Below, one piece after another: positions 1 through 8,213 of a DNA stretch of 47,731 nt (position 1 is its first letter; each line of letters opens with the position of its first letter). The position numbers and the translations under genes are program-made. Source of the DNA: an uncultured Actinomycetes bacterium. Lineage in GTDB: Bacteria; Actinomycetota; Acidimicrobiia; Acidimicrobiales; RAAP-2. Location of the stretch: contig CAIQUD010000132.1 of assembly GCA_903874965.1 (NCBI GenBank), forward strand, positions 1 through 47,731. The letters run 5' to 3'. The notes below the pieces were generated by a model. It saw only the letters and a program-made list of their open reading frames with translations, had not been told where the DNA came from and did not search any database.

Positions 1-611
1 CCACGTCGCTTGGTTTTGAATGGAACTTGATCACGACCGTTGGTGGCAACACGACGACGGCAACCTTCTACGACAATGTGGTGGTTCCGGCCGAGAATCT
101 TGTTGGTCTTGAAAATGAGGGCTGGAGAATGATCACCACCCAGCTCAACCACGAACGAGTGGGGCTCGCCGCATGGTCCGGACTTGGCCACCACCTCTTT
201 AGTCAGGTCATGGACTTTGCCAAGACGACCAAGACCGACAGCGGAACGTATTTGATTGATGAACGATGGGTCCAAATGGATCTCGCTCGAGTCGATGCTG
301 AACTCGAGGCGATGTGGTTACTCAACTGGAGAATGGCGGTCAACGTTGCCAATGATCAGGTGACGGCAGCAGAGTCGTCAGCCATGAAGGTGTACGGCAC
401 CGAGCGGATCATTGAGATCTACCGCCTGCTGCTTGGCATCATTGGCTCTGCGGGCTACCTGTCAGGCGGTTCTCCGGGATCACTCCTCGGTGGTCGCCTG
501 GAAGAGGCCGGTCGGCAAGCGCAGATCAATACCTTTGGTGGCGGCGTCAATGAAGTCCAACGAGAAATCCTGGCGATGGCGGGACTTGGCATGAAGCGCG
601 GAGCGCGCTGA
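1..611 (+). CDS. chsE2: Acyl-CoA dehydrogenase FadE29/ChsE2-like, C-terminal half (cut by window edge)
   Basis: The frame is open at the left edge (first full codon at base 3), so the start lies outside the window; 202 residues are visible before the TGA at 609-611. Seen: the end of the acyl-CoA dehydrogenase beta-barrel (ITTVGGN, DNVVVPAENLVG), then the all-helical C-terminal domain with NEGWRMITTQLNHER and, near the end, TFGGGVNEVQREI. Both blocks match what I recall of mycobacterial FadE29. Known for the family: FadE28 and FadE29 form an alpha2beta2 FAD enzyme that desaturates the three-carbon side chain of 3-oxo-4-pregnene-20-carboxyl-CoA. The stop overlaps the next start (TGATG), so translation is coupled to chsH2. 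The assignment leans partly on the neighbours; a related acyl-CoA dehydrogenase for another branched acyl-CoA is the alternative. Confidence 0.85.
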   Translation, partial: TSLGFEWNLITTVGGNTTTATFYDNVVVPAENLVGLENEGWRMITTQLNHERVGLAAWSGLGHHLFSQVMDFAKTTKTDSGTYLIDERWVQMDLARVDAELEAMWLLNWRMAVNVANDQVTAAESSAMKVYGTERIIEIYRLLLGIIGSAGYLSGGSPGSLLGGRLEEAGRQAQINTFGGGVNEVQREILAMAGLGMKRGAR

Positions 612-1639
612 TGCCGACAGAGTTTCCCGACCATTCCGACGCGCTCGCCAAACTTGTTGGCGAGCCATCAGGTCCGGTTGAACTATCTCCCGAGGCAGTG
701 AATTCAGCCATGATTCGCCATTGGGTCGAAGCAATGGGTGACCGAAATCCCGTCTACTTGGATCGTGAAGCAGCAAGAGCAGCTGGCTATCGAGATGTGA
801 TTGCACCGCAAACAATGCTGCAAGCGTGGATTATGAAGGGTCTTCGCCACACGCTCGATTTGGAGGCCGCCCGGGCCGCTGGAACGGTTGCATCCAATGA
901 TGCCAACTCGACGATGATGGCGCTGTTTGATGACGAGGGTCGGACATCCGTCGTTGCGACCAACTGCGACCAGTCCTACGTTCGGCCTCTGTATCTCGGT
1001 GATCGCCTGCTTGTCCGATCGTCAATCGAAGCGATTTCTGATCCGAAGCAGACAGGTCTTGGTCATGGCCGATTCGCAACCTCGCTCATGGAGTTCTTCG
1101 CCGTTTCAAATGAGGTCGCCGAACGAGGTGTGTCGGCAGAGGAGCTCGTTTCGCAGGCTGAACTCGTTGGCACCATGCGATTCAGAATTCTCAAGTTCCG
1201 CCCAGGAACTGGGGCCACCGCAGTAGTGGCAAAGCCCCCACGCCCTCGTCCGGCAATCACCGAGGACAATGCGTTCTACTTCGAAGGTCTCCGAGCCGGA
1301 GAACTGAGAATTCAGCACTGCACGGATTGCGGAACCCTTCGTCATCCTCCGCTTCCGGGGTGTGGAACCTGCACCAGTCTCAATTGGGACTATGTCGTTT
1401 CGGAAGGCAAAGGTGAGCTCTATTCCATGGTCGTCAACCACTACCCCCAAGTTCCAGCCTTTGACTACCCGCTACCTATTGGACTCATCGAACTCGATGA
1501 AGGCACACGCCTCGTTGCCAACCTCGAGGGTGATCCAGAGTCTTGGGCCATTGGCCAACGAGCAACCGCAGAGATCAGGGCGCTTGATGACGAGCTATCA
1601 CTCCCGTTCTTCCACCACGACGACACGCAGGAGGACTAG
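611..1639 (+). CDS. chsH2: MaoC hydratase / DUF35 (OB-fold, Zn ribbon) fusion, ChsH2-like
   Basis: 342 residues in two parts. Residues about 1-190 are a MaoC-like hot-dog domain (MIRHWVEAMGDRNPVYLD, then APQTMLQAW). Residues about 220-335 are a DUF35 module with a Zn-ribbon of four cysteines (CTDC and CGTC) followed by an OB fold. This architecture is that of mycobacterial ChsH2: the N-terminal half pairs with ChsH1 to hydrate the unsaturated steroid side-chain CoA ester, and the DUF35 half binds the aldolase Ltp2 to cleave the product to a 17-keto steroid and propionyl-CoA. ATG at 611 overlaps the chsE2 stop, and the TAG overlaps the GTG of chsE1. It sits between the two dehydrogenase subunit genes, unlike the mycobacterial order. 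Confidence 0.88.
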   Translation: MPTEFPDHSDALAKLVGEPSGPVELSPEAVNSAMIRHWVEAMGDRNPVYLDREAARAAGYRDVIAPQTMLQAWIMKGLRHTLDLEAARAAGTVASNDANSTMMALFDDEGRTSVVATNCDQSYVRPLYLGDRLLVRSSIEAISDPKQTGLGHGRFATSLMEFFAVSNEVAERGVSAEELVSQAELVGTMRFRILKFRPGTGATAVVAKPPRPRPAITEDNAFYFEGLRAGELRIQHCTDCGTLRHPPLPGCGTCTSLNWDYVVSEGKGELYSMVVNHYPQVPAFDYPLPIGLIELDEGTRLVANLEGDPESWAIGQRATAEIRALDDELSLPFFHHDDTQED

Positions 1640-2778
1640 TGGATTTCACGTTTAATGAGGCCCAGGAAGCTGTTGCTGAGGCTGCCGCATCGATTTTCAA
1701 TGGACTGGTCACACCAGATCGAGTTGCCGAAGTTGAGGCAACCGAAGATCGATGCGATCAACAACTGTGGAGGCAATTGGCCGAGGCTGGCCTCCTCTCG
1801 CTCTCGCTGCCAGAGCAGTTGGGCGGCGAAGGCCTCGGACTGCTTGAGACCTGTTTGCTCCTTGAAGCTCAGGGGCGAGTGGTGGCACCAATTCCTCTGC
1901 ACGCAACGCTGGTGCTCGGAGCGTGGCCCGTGGTCAAATTCGGAACTCCTGAGCAACAACTTCGGTACCTTGCTGGCGTTGGCGACGGATCCACTCGAGC
2001 CACAGCAGCGCTGACGGAGATTGCCTTATCAACGACCGGTCGCCCAGGGGTTGTTGCGACAGACCATGAGTCTGGGTACAAGCTCACTGGAACAGCTGCT
2101 GCGGTTCCTCATGCCCACCTTGCGGGCTTCATGCTCATTCCGGCAGTGACCGCTGCAGGCGACACCATTGTTGCCATTGTTGAGCCGAACCTTGCAGGGG
2201 TCACCCTCGAGCGGGCAGTGACCACCAACCGTGAGGTGCACCCCAACGTCTTGTTGCACGACGTAGTGGTCGGTGACAGCGAAATCCTCGCCGGCCCCGA
2301 TCGTGGGGCTGCAGTGGTTGCCGCAATGCTCGAAGCAGCGATGACTGGACTTGCGGTGATCTCCGTTGGAGCCGGCGAGGCTGCAATTGCCCAGACCGCT
2401 GCGTATCTCAATGAGCGTGAACAGTTCGGGCGACCCTTGTCGACGTTCCAAGGAACGATGCTTCGCCTTGCCGATGCGGCAATTGACCTCGAGGCGATCC
2501 GAGTAACGGCCTGGAACGCAGCGTGGTTGATTGACGAAGGATTCGACGCCGCAGAAGCGGTTCGAGTGGCGAAGTGGCAGGCATCTGAACGAGGACAACG
2601 TGTCGTGCATGCCACCCAGCACCTCCACGGAGGAATGGGCGCCGACATCAGCTATCCAATGCACCGCTACTTCCTCTGGTGCAAGCAGATTGAACTCATG
2701 CTCGGCGGTCCAAGTATTCAGCTGGCGGCACTTGGAGCGCTACTTGCCGCTCGTCCCGTTGGTGCAGGAGGACGCTGA
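1639..2778 (+). CDS. chsE1: Acyl-CoA dehydrogenase FadE28/ChsE1-like
   Basis: 379 residues, GTG start at 1639 overlapping the chsH2 stop by one base (TAGTG) with GGAGG just upstream at 1630-1634. Acyl-CoA dehydrogenase fold: N-terminal helices (MDFTFNEAQEAVAEAAAS), a central beta domain, and a C-terminal four-helix domain with NEREQFGRPLSTFQ and HLHGGMGADISYPMHRYF. The last block closely resembles mycobacterial FadE28. Known: FadE28 is the partner of FadE29 in a heterotetramer that binds FAD at the subunit interface. The protein is longer than the roughly 340 residues I recall for M. tuberculosis FadE28, mostly through a fuller middle domain. The stop lies one base before the chsH1 start. Confidence 0.85.
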   Translation: MDFTFNEAQEAVAEAAASIFNGLVTPDRVAEVEATEDRCDQQLWRQLAEAGLLSLSLPEQLGGEGLGLLETCLLLEAQGRVVAPIPLHATLVLGAWPVVKFGTPEQQLRYLAGVGDGSTRATAALTEIALSTTGRPGVVATDHESGYKLTGTAAAVPHAHLAGFMLIPAVTAAGDTIVAIVEPNLAGVTLERAVTTNREVHPNVLLHDVVVGDSEILAGPDRGAAVVAAMLEAAMTGLAVISVGAGEAAIAQTAAYLNEREQFGRPLSTFQGTMLRLADAAIDLEAIRVTAWNAAWLIDEGFDAAEAVRVAKWQASERGQRVVHATQHLHGGMGADISYPMHRYFLWCKQIELMLGGPSIQLAALGALLAARPVGAGGR

Positions 2779-2779
2779 G

Positions 2780-3217
2780 ATGGCCATGACTTCTTCGACG
2801 CTTGAGGTCGGACTCGAATTGCCGGAGCTTTCCATTCCGATCACAAGAACGTTGATTGTCTCGACCGCGATCGCGAGCAGGGATTATCAAGATGTTCATC
2901 ATGATCATGTGCTCGCCCAAGAGCGAGGAAGCAAGGACATCTTCATGAATATCTTGACGACCAATGGGCTGGTCGGCCGGTACGTCACCGATTGGTCCGG
3001 TCCGACTGGCCACCTTCAAGAGGTCAATATTCGTCTCGGAGCCCCGAATTACCCAGGCGACACCATGGTGCTGACCGGGCAAGTCGCTTCAGTGGAAGAA
3101 GGCGATGGAACCTCAGGACGTGCAACGGTGACCGTGGCAATTCGGGGTGCGAATGGTCTTGGTGACCATGTGACGGGAACAGTGCGCCTCACGGTGCCAA
3201 TGGGAGCCAATTCATGA
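2780..3217 (+). CDS. chsH1: MaoC family enoyl-CoA hydratase, ChsH1-like
   Basis: 145 residues, a single hot-dog domain. The frame is open well upstream into chsE1, but the start is set by ATG 2780 with a perfect AGGAGG at 2766-2771, eight bases away. The hydratase motif is visible as D35-x4-H40 within RDYQDVHHDH, the catalytic Asp/His pair of MaoC hydratases. Known: in mycobacteria ChsH1 carries the catalytic residues and pairs with the MaoC half of ChsH2 to add water to the side-chain enoyl-CoA. The C-terminus overlaps the start of ltp2 by four bases (ATGA). Size and position agree with the igr-type operon. Confidence 0.85.
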   Translation: MAMTSSTLEVGLELPELSIPITRTLIVSTAIASRDYQDVHHDHVLAQERGSKDIFMNILTTNGLVGRYVTDWSGPTGHLQEVNIRLGAPNYPGDTMVLTGQVASVEEGDGTSGRATVTVAIRGANGLGDHVTGTVRLTVPMGANS

Positions 3218-4395
3218 CGAGCCACGCCTTCGCCGGAAAGGTAGCAATCGCTGGGATTGGTGCCACGGAGTTCTCGAAGAAATCTGGGCGGTCGGAACTG
3301 CGACTCGCCGTCGAAGCGGTGAAGGCTGCGCTCGATGATGCAGGGATTCACCCTTCCGAAGTGCAAGGGACGGTGACCTACGGCACCGACACCAACCCTG
3401 ATGTTGATATTGCTCGGAGCCTCGGGTTTGATGACCTCACGTTCTTCTCGCGGATCTACTTCGGCGGGGGAGCAGCCTGCGGAACGATTCAACAGGCAGC
3501 ACTTGCCGTCAACTCTGGTGTCGCCGATGTCGTCGTTTGCTACCGGGCGTTTAATGAACGGTCAGGAAACCGGTTTGGTGCTGGTGTGCAGGGTCGTGCA
3601 CCAATTGCGAACGCCGAGAATGCTCATTTGGCTTCCTACATCCCAGTTGGTCTTCTGACGCCTGCACAGTGGGTTGCAATGGCTGCCGCGAGGTATCTCT
3701 ACTCAACCGGCGCGACTTCTGAGGACTTCGGTCGAGTGGCTGTAGCCGATAGGAAGCATGCCGCGACCAATCCCAAGGCTTGGTTCTACCAACAGCCGAT
3801 CACTTTGGAAGAACACCAAGCGTCAAGATGGATCGTGGAGCCACTGCACCTCCTCGACTGCTGTCAGGAGACTGATGGTGGTCAAGCAATCGTCGTGACG
3901 TCAGTTGAACGCGCACGGGACCTTCGTCAAGACGTAGTCATCGTTGATGCTGCCGTTCAAGGGTCGGCCAAGGGTCAAGACATGATGACGAGTTACTACC
4001 GCGATGACCTCTGTGGTCTCCCCGAAATGGGCGTGGTCGCTCGGCAACTTTGGGAGACGTCAGGTCTCAAGCCTTCAGATATTGATGCGGCAATTCTTTA
4101 CGACCACTTCACCCCCTACGTCTTGTACCAGCTCGAGGAGCTTGGATTCTGCGGGAAGGGCGAGGCAAAGGACTTCGTCAAAGATGGTCGGATCGAACTT
4201 GGTGGAGAGCTCCCGATCAATACGCACGGTGGACAGCTTGGCGAGGCCTATCTGCATGGAATGAATGGCATCGCCGAAGGAGTTCGCCTCCTTCGTGGTC
4301 AGTCGTATAACCAAGTTGAAGGTGCGGAGAAGGTGCTCGTCACCGCCGGGACCGGAGTCCCGACATCAGGGCTCATCCTCGGCAAGGACGTCTAA
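3214..4395 (+). CDS. ltp2: Thiolase-like steroid side-chain aldolase Ltp2
   Basis: 393 residues with the SCP-x/thiolase fold: GIGATEFSKKSGRSE near the N-terminus, GGGAACGTIQQAALAV in the first half, and INTHGGQLGEAYLHGM in the second. A thiolase-type C-terminal CxG is absent (the end reads GTGVPTSGLIL). Known: Ltp2 is a retro-aldolase, not a thiolase; with the DUF35 domain of ChsH2 it splits 17-hydroxy-3-oxo-4-pregnene-20-carboxyl-CoA into androstenedione and propionyl-CoA. The start overlaps chsH1 by four bases. It is the last gene of the operon; its stop overlaps tail-to-tail by four bases with the gene on the other strand. Confidence 0.88.
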   Translation: MTSHAFAGKVAIAGIGATEFSKKSGRSELRLAVEAVKAALDDAGIHPSEVQGTVTYGTDTNPDVDIARSLGFDDLTFFSRIYFGGGAACGTIQQAALAVNSGVADVVVCYRAFNERSGNRFGAGVQGRAPIANAENAHLASYIPVGLLTPAQWVAMAAARYLYSTGATSEDFGRVAVADRKHAATNPKAWFYQQPITLEEHQASRWIVEPLHLLDCCQETDGGQAIVVTSVERARDLRQDVVIVDAAVQGSAKGQDMMTSYYRDDLCGLPEMGVVARQLWETSGLKPSDIDAAILYDHFTPYVLYQLEELGFCGKGEAKDFVKDGRIELGGELPINTHGGQLGEAYLHGMNGIAEGVRLLRGQSYNQVEGAEKVLVTAGTGVPTSGLILGKDV

Positions 4396-4835
4396 CTCGC
4401 CGGCTCTTTGGCAGCGTCAACGTGAACGCGTGCCCTGTCGAGCGCAGCGATGAAGATGCCGTCTCTGAGGGTGCTCGCCATAAAGCCTTCGCTAAAGCGA
4501 TCGCCGAGACCGGCCATCGTGAGCCAGCGTGCACAGTCGGCAAGAGAAAACGTGGAGACGCTTTGCCTATGGTCGTCGTACGTTCCCCGTAGGGGCTGCC
4601 ACTTCAGGTTTGGGAGCATGAGTCCAACTTCGGTGAGCGACCGAAATGTGGTTTCAAAGGCATCGTCATATTCAACCCAGGAGTTGTCGCTCACCATTGG
4701 GCTTTTGCTCTTTCGATGTTTCCACGTGAATGGGGTCGGATTCATGCGCCAAACCTCAATGGATTTCCACAACACTCCCCAGGCTGGGTCACTGAATGGG
4801 AGGAGCTGTGCGAGCACTTCTTCGTCGGTTGCCAT
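4392..4835 (-). CDS. DUF6508 family protein
   Basis: 147 residues from ATG 4835 (MATDEEVLAQLLPF). A GTG at 4862, nine codons upstream, is an alternative and overlaps the stop of a small upstream frame (GTGA). The C-terminal third carries DRFSEGFMASTLRDG followed by an IAAL helix, which I recognise as the DUF6508 signature, a small family of unknown function common in actinobacteria. No signal peptide, membrane segment or catalytic motif is evident. No clear Shine-Dalgarno lies before either start. It converges on ltp2 with a four-base overlap. Confidence 0.7.
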   Translation of the reverse strand: MATDEEVLAQLLPFSDPAWGVLWKSIEVWRMNPTPFTWKHRKSKSPMVSDNSWVEYDDAFETTFRSLTEVGLMLPNLKWQPLRGTYDDHRQSVSTFSLADCARWLTMAGLGDRFSEGFMASTLRDGIFIAALDRARVHVDAAKEPAS

Positions 4836-4858
4836 GGTGGAAGTGTGCAGGAGGGTCG

Positions 4859-4969
4859 TCACAAGAGATCACGTTCGACCCAGAGGGCCTCTTTCCAGGA
4901 GACAGTGATGTCGAGAACACGGGAGACCTCCGTAACAAAGGCGACCGGGAGCGTTCGTGCAGTAGTCAT
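4859..4969 (-). CDS. Possible 36-residue protein coupled to the DUF6508 gene
   Basis: ATG at 4969 opens a frame of 36 codons ending in TGA at 4859-4861. That stop overlaps the GTG at 4862 of the DUF6508 frame (GTGA), the same coupling geometry as between real genes elsewhere in this window. About two thirds of its third codon positions are G or C, as in neighbouring genes. AGGA lies about 13 bases upstream. The product starts MTTARTLPVAFVTEVSRV and ends in a Trp-rich stretch; I recognise no family. It could equally be chance. Confidence 0.3.
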   Translation of the reverse strand: MTTARTLPVAFVTEVSRVLDITVSWKEALWVERDLL

Positions 4970-5284
4970 GGATTCGTGACGTTCCTGAAATATTGGACCC
5001 GTACCGTAGGTGCATGGACAACCTGCGAAGTGCGCTACTCAATTCATTCCGGCGATCAACGTCTCCAAAATGGGTGGATGACAGCTGCAGCAATGTGCTG
5101 GCCATTCGACGTCGAGAAGCACTCCAACTCGGAGCTGCGGGTCGGCTCAGCTGAAGCGGGCTTCGTTGCTCACCATGGTGCATCGAAGTGTTGAGCGGAG
5201 GGACTCCTTCAAGAGCCAAACCCGCCTCAAGTCAGTTCCACGTAGATGGTGTCGAGCCTCGCGGCGACAACCATAAGGCATGGA
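4970..5284. other. Non-coding stretch with no recognised gene
   Basis: About 315 bases between the start of the small minus-strand frame and the hairpin after the fadD17-like gene. Frames crossing it on both strands encode proteins with no recognisable family and with uneven codon use. I see no tRNA, repeat or mobile-element end. A promoter for the minus-strand genes below 4970 would have to lie here, but I cannot fix one. Confidence 0.5.
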
Positions 5285-5304
5285 GCCATCGGTTCACCGA
5301 TGGC
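5285..5304 (-). terminator. Hairpin after the fadD17-like gene
   Basis: GCCATCGG and CCGATGGC form a perfect 8-bp stem with a TTCA loop, about 30 bases beyond the stop of the minus-strand ligase gene. There is no T-tract on either side, so intrinsic termination is uncertain; it may act as a 3' end stabiliser. Confidence 0.4.
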
Positions 5305-5336
5305 CTAAGCATGACGATCGTAGGTTTACTCACCGC

Positions 5337-7001
5337 TTAAAGGCGTTCTCCAACAACTCGATTGAGTTCGTCCTGGTCGCTGGTCCCGAAGGAGACGTAT
5401 TCGTCAGACCTCGACGGGGCGAAGAACACTGGATCACTCGTGTTCCATGCTTCAGCTCGAAGCGATTGCTTCAACACCTTGGTGGTTGCCGTGATGGGCA
5501 GGGCACTGCAGATTCGAATGTAGGTCGGCGACCACTTCGTTCCGAGGTCAGCTTGAGCATTGAGAAATGCTCGGAACTCTGCACCATCAAACACAGCACC
5601 AGGGCGGAGTTCAAGTGCAGCCATGACGGCGTCGCCGATCACTCGATCCGGAACGGCAAAGACGGCACCAACGACGACGTCTGGATGACGAGTGAGAATT
5701 GCCTCGACCGGGGCTGAGGCAAAGTTCTCGCCATCGACTCGAAGCCAGTCAAAGTCTCGACCAGCGAAGTAGAAGAAGCCCGCCTCATCTCGGTAGGCGA
5801 GGTCACCCGTGTGGAACCGACCATCCCTCATTCGTGCAGCGTCGGCCTCTGGATTCTTGTAATAACCCTCAAACGAAGAATTCGGAGGAGAGACGAGTGC
5901 GCCAGTGGCTTCCTCTCCGTTGAGGAGTTTGCCGTCGGCATCAAAAATTGCCCTCGGGCACTCATTGCCGTTCTCATCAATGACCGAGGTTCCCTCCGGT
6001 GCAACGCCCAAGGCTCCGGCAGGTGTGTCCGGCGTACGTGTTACCGAAAGTCCACCTTCAGTTGAGCCGTAGCCATCAACAATTGGGCACCCAAATCGCT
6101 CAACGAAGCGAAGTCGATCGTCGGCACTTGCTTCATTGCCGAAGCCAAGCTTGAGGCGGTGTTGCTTGTCGAGCTCACTCGGCGGTGACGCAAGGATGAA
6201 CGCCAAGGGCTTGCCGACGTAGTTAAAGAACGTGGCGCCACTTGCAATGACATCTGGAAGGAAGTTCGAGGCCGAGAAGCGACCTTGGGATGGCAGCGCA
6301 AGTGCACCTTTTACTCCTCGACAAGGCGAGTAACAGGCCATCAGCGCATTGGAGTGGAAGAGCGGCATCGAGCAGTAAAAGACGTCGTCTTGCCCGAGAC
6401 CAAACATTTGCCCCATGATGCCGCCGATCATCGCGAGCCGCCCTTGGCTGCACTTGACGGCCTTTGGTGCTCCTGAGGTGCCGGAAGTGAAAATGAGTCC
6501 CGCAAGCGTCGAAGGACTCACTGAAGGATCCGCGGTGTCGAGCGCGGAGGTTCCGATGAAGGTTGCGAACGTCGCTTGACCCTCGGCACTATCGACGATG
6601 ACGATGCGAGGATTCGTTTTTGAAGCTCGACCAATGGCTGGGCCGAGATCGAGACCATCAATCAGTGGGTAGAGCGCTTCATTCGTGAGGAGGAGCTGGC
6701 AATCGGTGTGGGAGAGGTCTCGAGCGAGATCTGCGCCGCGGTGGGTCGAATTTCCTCCCACAATTGCGGCGCCAACCAAAGCGGCAGCGTCGAGTGCGTA
6801 GACATACTCCTCACTGACATCGAGCAAGGTCGCAATATGAAAGGGGCCATCGATTCGATTCGCAACCATCCACGCCGCGCGCTGCGCCGCACGAGCAACG
6901 ACTTCCCTGTGGGTCGCCACGCCACTTGGACCAATCAGGCCGACGCGATTGTCCTCCGCAAGGCTCAGTACTCGCTCTTGCATGGTCGGGAATTCCGACA
7001 T
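5337..7001 (-). CDS. fadD17: FadD17-like acyl-CoA ligase
   Basis: 554 residues from ATG 7001, preceded by GAGGGGG; a GTG two codons upstream would lie inside the ribosome-binding site. ANL-superfamily adenylating enzyme: the P-loop LIFTSGTSGAPKAV is at about 169-182, then YGSTEGG, and YFAGRDFDWLRVDGEN at the hinge. The order CSMPLFHSNA, NYVGKPLAF and GNEASADDR matches what I recall of mycobacterial FadD17, which activates steroid side-chain acids as CoA esters in the cholesterol regulon. It is cytosolic, using ATP, CoA and a carboxylate. It lies 66 bases downstream of the chromate-transporter gene on the same strand but has its own strong ribosome-binding site. Subfamily is likely; the exact side-chain length it accepts cannot be read from sequence. 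Confidence 0.82.
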   Translation of the reverse strand: MSEFPTMQERVLSLAEDNRVGLIGPSGVATHREVVARAAQRAAWMVANRIDGPFHIATLLDVSEEYVYALDAAALVGAAIVGGNSTHRGADLARDLSHTDCQLLLTNEALYPLIDGLDLGPAIGRASKTNPRIVIVDSAEGQATFATFIGTSALDTADPSVSPSTLAGLIFTSGTSGAPKAVKCSQGRLAMIGGIMGQMFGLGQDDVFYCSMPLFHSNALMACYSPCRGVKGALALPSQGRFSASNFLPDVIASGATFFNYVGKPLAFILASPPSELDKQHRLKLGFGNEASADDRLRFVERFGCPIVDGYGSTEGGLSVTRTPDTPAGALGVAPEGTSVIDENGNECPRAIFDADGKLLNGEEATGALVSPPNSSFEGYYKNPEADAARMRDGRFHTGDLAYRDEAGFFYFAGRDFDWLRVDGENFASAPVEAILTRHPDVVVGAVFAVPDRVIGDAVMAALELRPGAVFDGAEFRAFLNAQADLGTKWSPTYIRICSALPITATTKVLKQSLRAEAWNTSDPVFFAPSRSDEYVSFGTSDQDELNRVVGERL

Positions 7002-7049
7002 ACCCACCCCCTCGGTGTTCGGTCGAATCTACTCCGAAGGGCAACCGGG

Positions 7050-7066
7050 CAACCTCCCCAAGGTTG
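7050..7066 (-). terminator. Small hairpin after the chromate transporter gene
   Basis: CAACCT, loop CCCCA, AGGTTG: a 6-bp stem immediately downstream of the minus-strand stop at 7068. No T-tract follows, so this is a weak terminator candidate separating chrA from the ligase gene. Confidence 0.25.
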
Positions 7067-7067
7067 T

Positions 7068-8213
7068 TCAGTGAGGTAGCCAGCCAAGCCCAACCCCAAT
7101 GCCTCCGGCGAAGGCAGCGGCGAGAAGGAGGAGAACAGGAGTTTTTCGAGCAACGAGTATCCAACCGGCAGCGATGCCAAGAATCAACCACTGCCAAACT
7201 TCAGTGATTCCCTGTGCAAACAGGACACTGCTGCCCAAGATCGCACCAATGGCCGCTGGTCCAGCTCCTCGCAAGAAACTCAAGGCCGTTGGGTTCGATC
7301 GAATGTGTGTGAACGCCCTTCCACCGATCAGGACGAAGAGAAACGAGGGTGCAAAGGCGACCGCTGATGCGAGAAGTGCACCACCAAGACCGTGTGCGCC
7401 GTAGCCAACAACCGCAATGGTCTGGACGACGGGGCCAGGTGTGAGCTGGCCCAGAGCCACCGCATCTAAGAATTGTGAAGAGGTGAGCCAGCCGTGATGC
7501 AGCGCATCGGCTCTCATGAGCGGGACAATCACGAACCCTCCGCCAAAGGAAAGCAGACCCACCTTCAGGCCAGTCACAACGAGGGCAGGGAGGCCAGCAA
7601 CAACACCGAGGAGCCCAATGCCAGTAAAGGGACTCAACGGTCCTCTGGGTTGGCTTTGGAGAAGTAGCTCAATCAGTCCACATGCAAGCAACACAAGGAC
7701 GAGCCATGAACCCAGAAAGATGGTTGCCAGGCCGCCGGCTACGAGATAGCTCATGAGGCGCCAAATCCCTGCTCCGCTGCTCCGTCGCTCCGACAACATG
7801 GGTTCGAGCAGTGATCGTCCGGTCCCAAGTGCAAGTGCCGGAACAACTGCTCCAGCTCCTCCCGCCGCACCAAGGAGCCAGAGCGGAGGGGCGGAAGACA
7901 GCAGCACTGCAGCAAAGGCGATGATGAGCAGAAGGCCTGGAAGGATGAACGCAAGACCTCCAACAACGGCACCGATGGGACCGCCAACGACCCAAGCGCA
8001 GTAGATCGCAGTTTGGGTAGAGGCAGGACCCGGAAGGATGCTCGTGGCTGCAACAGCGTGTGAGAACTCGTCCTCCGTCAGCCACTCATGATCAAGAACG
8101 CAAAGTTCGCGAAGGAGTTGGAGATGGGCGGGCGGACCACCAAAGCCAATGCAGCCAAGTCGCAGCCAGTGTCGGGCCACCGCACTTGCCGTGAGCGTCT
8201 TTCGGTTCTGCAC
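7068..8213 (-). CDS. chrA: Chromate transporter (ChrA family), two-domain
   Basis: 381 residues, an inner-membrane protein of about ten to twelve hydrophobic segments. The two halves each carry the CHR-domain signature: CIGFGGPPAHLQLL and ILPGPASTQTAIY in the first, LLSFGGGFVIVPLM and LGQLTPGPVVQTIA in the second. Known: long-chain CHR proteins export chromate, probably by proton antiport, giving resistance; many homologues have unproven substrates. GTG at 8213 directly abuts the TAG of the LCP gene upstream, so the two are likely co-transcribed and translationally coupled. There is no separate Shine-Dalgarno. No regulator of chromate resistance is adjacent. Confidence 0.85.
   Translation of the reverse strand: MQNRKTLTASAVARHWLRLGCIGFGGPPAHLQLLRELCVLDHEWLTEDEFSHAVAATSILPGPASTQTAIYCAWVVGGPIGAVVGGLAFILPGLLLIIAFAAVLLSSAPPLWLLGAAGGAGAVVPALALGTGRSLLEPMLSERRSSGAGIWRLMSYLVAGGLATIFLGSWLVLVLLACGLIELLLQSQPRGPLSPFTGIGLLGVVAGLPALVVTGLKVGLLSFGGGFVIVPLMRADALHHGWLTSSQFLDAVALGQLTPGPVVQTIAVVGYGAHGLGGALLASAVAFAPSFLFVLIGGRAFTHIRSNPTALSFLRGAGPAAIGAILGSSVLFAQGITEVWQWLILGIAAGWILVARKTPVLLLLAAAFAGGIGVGLGWLPH

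Noticed and set aside
4796-5219. Frames of 116-132 codons on both strands between DUF6508 and the ligase gene
   Set aside because: No recognisable motif, no ribosome-binding site, and codon use unlike neighbours.
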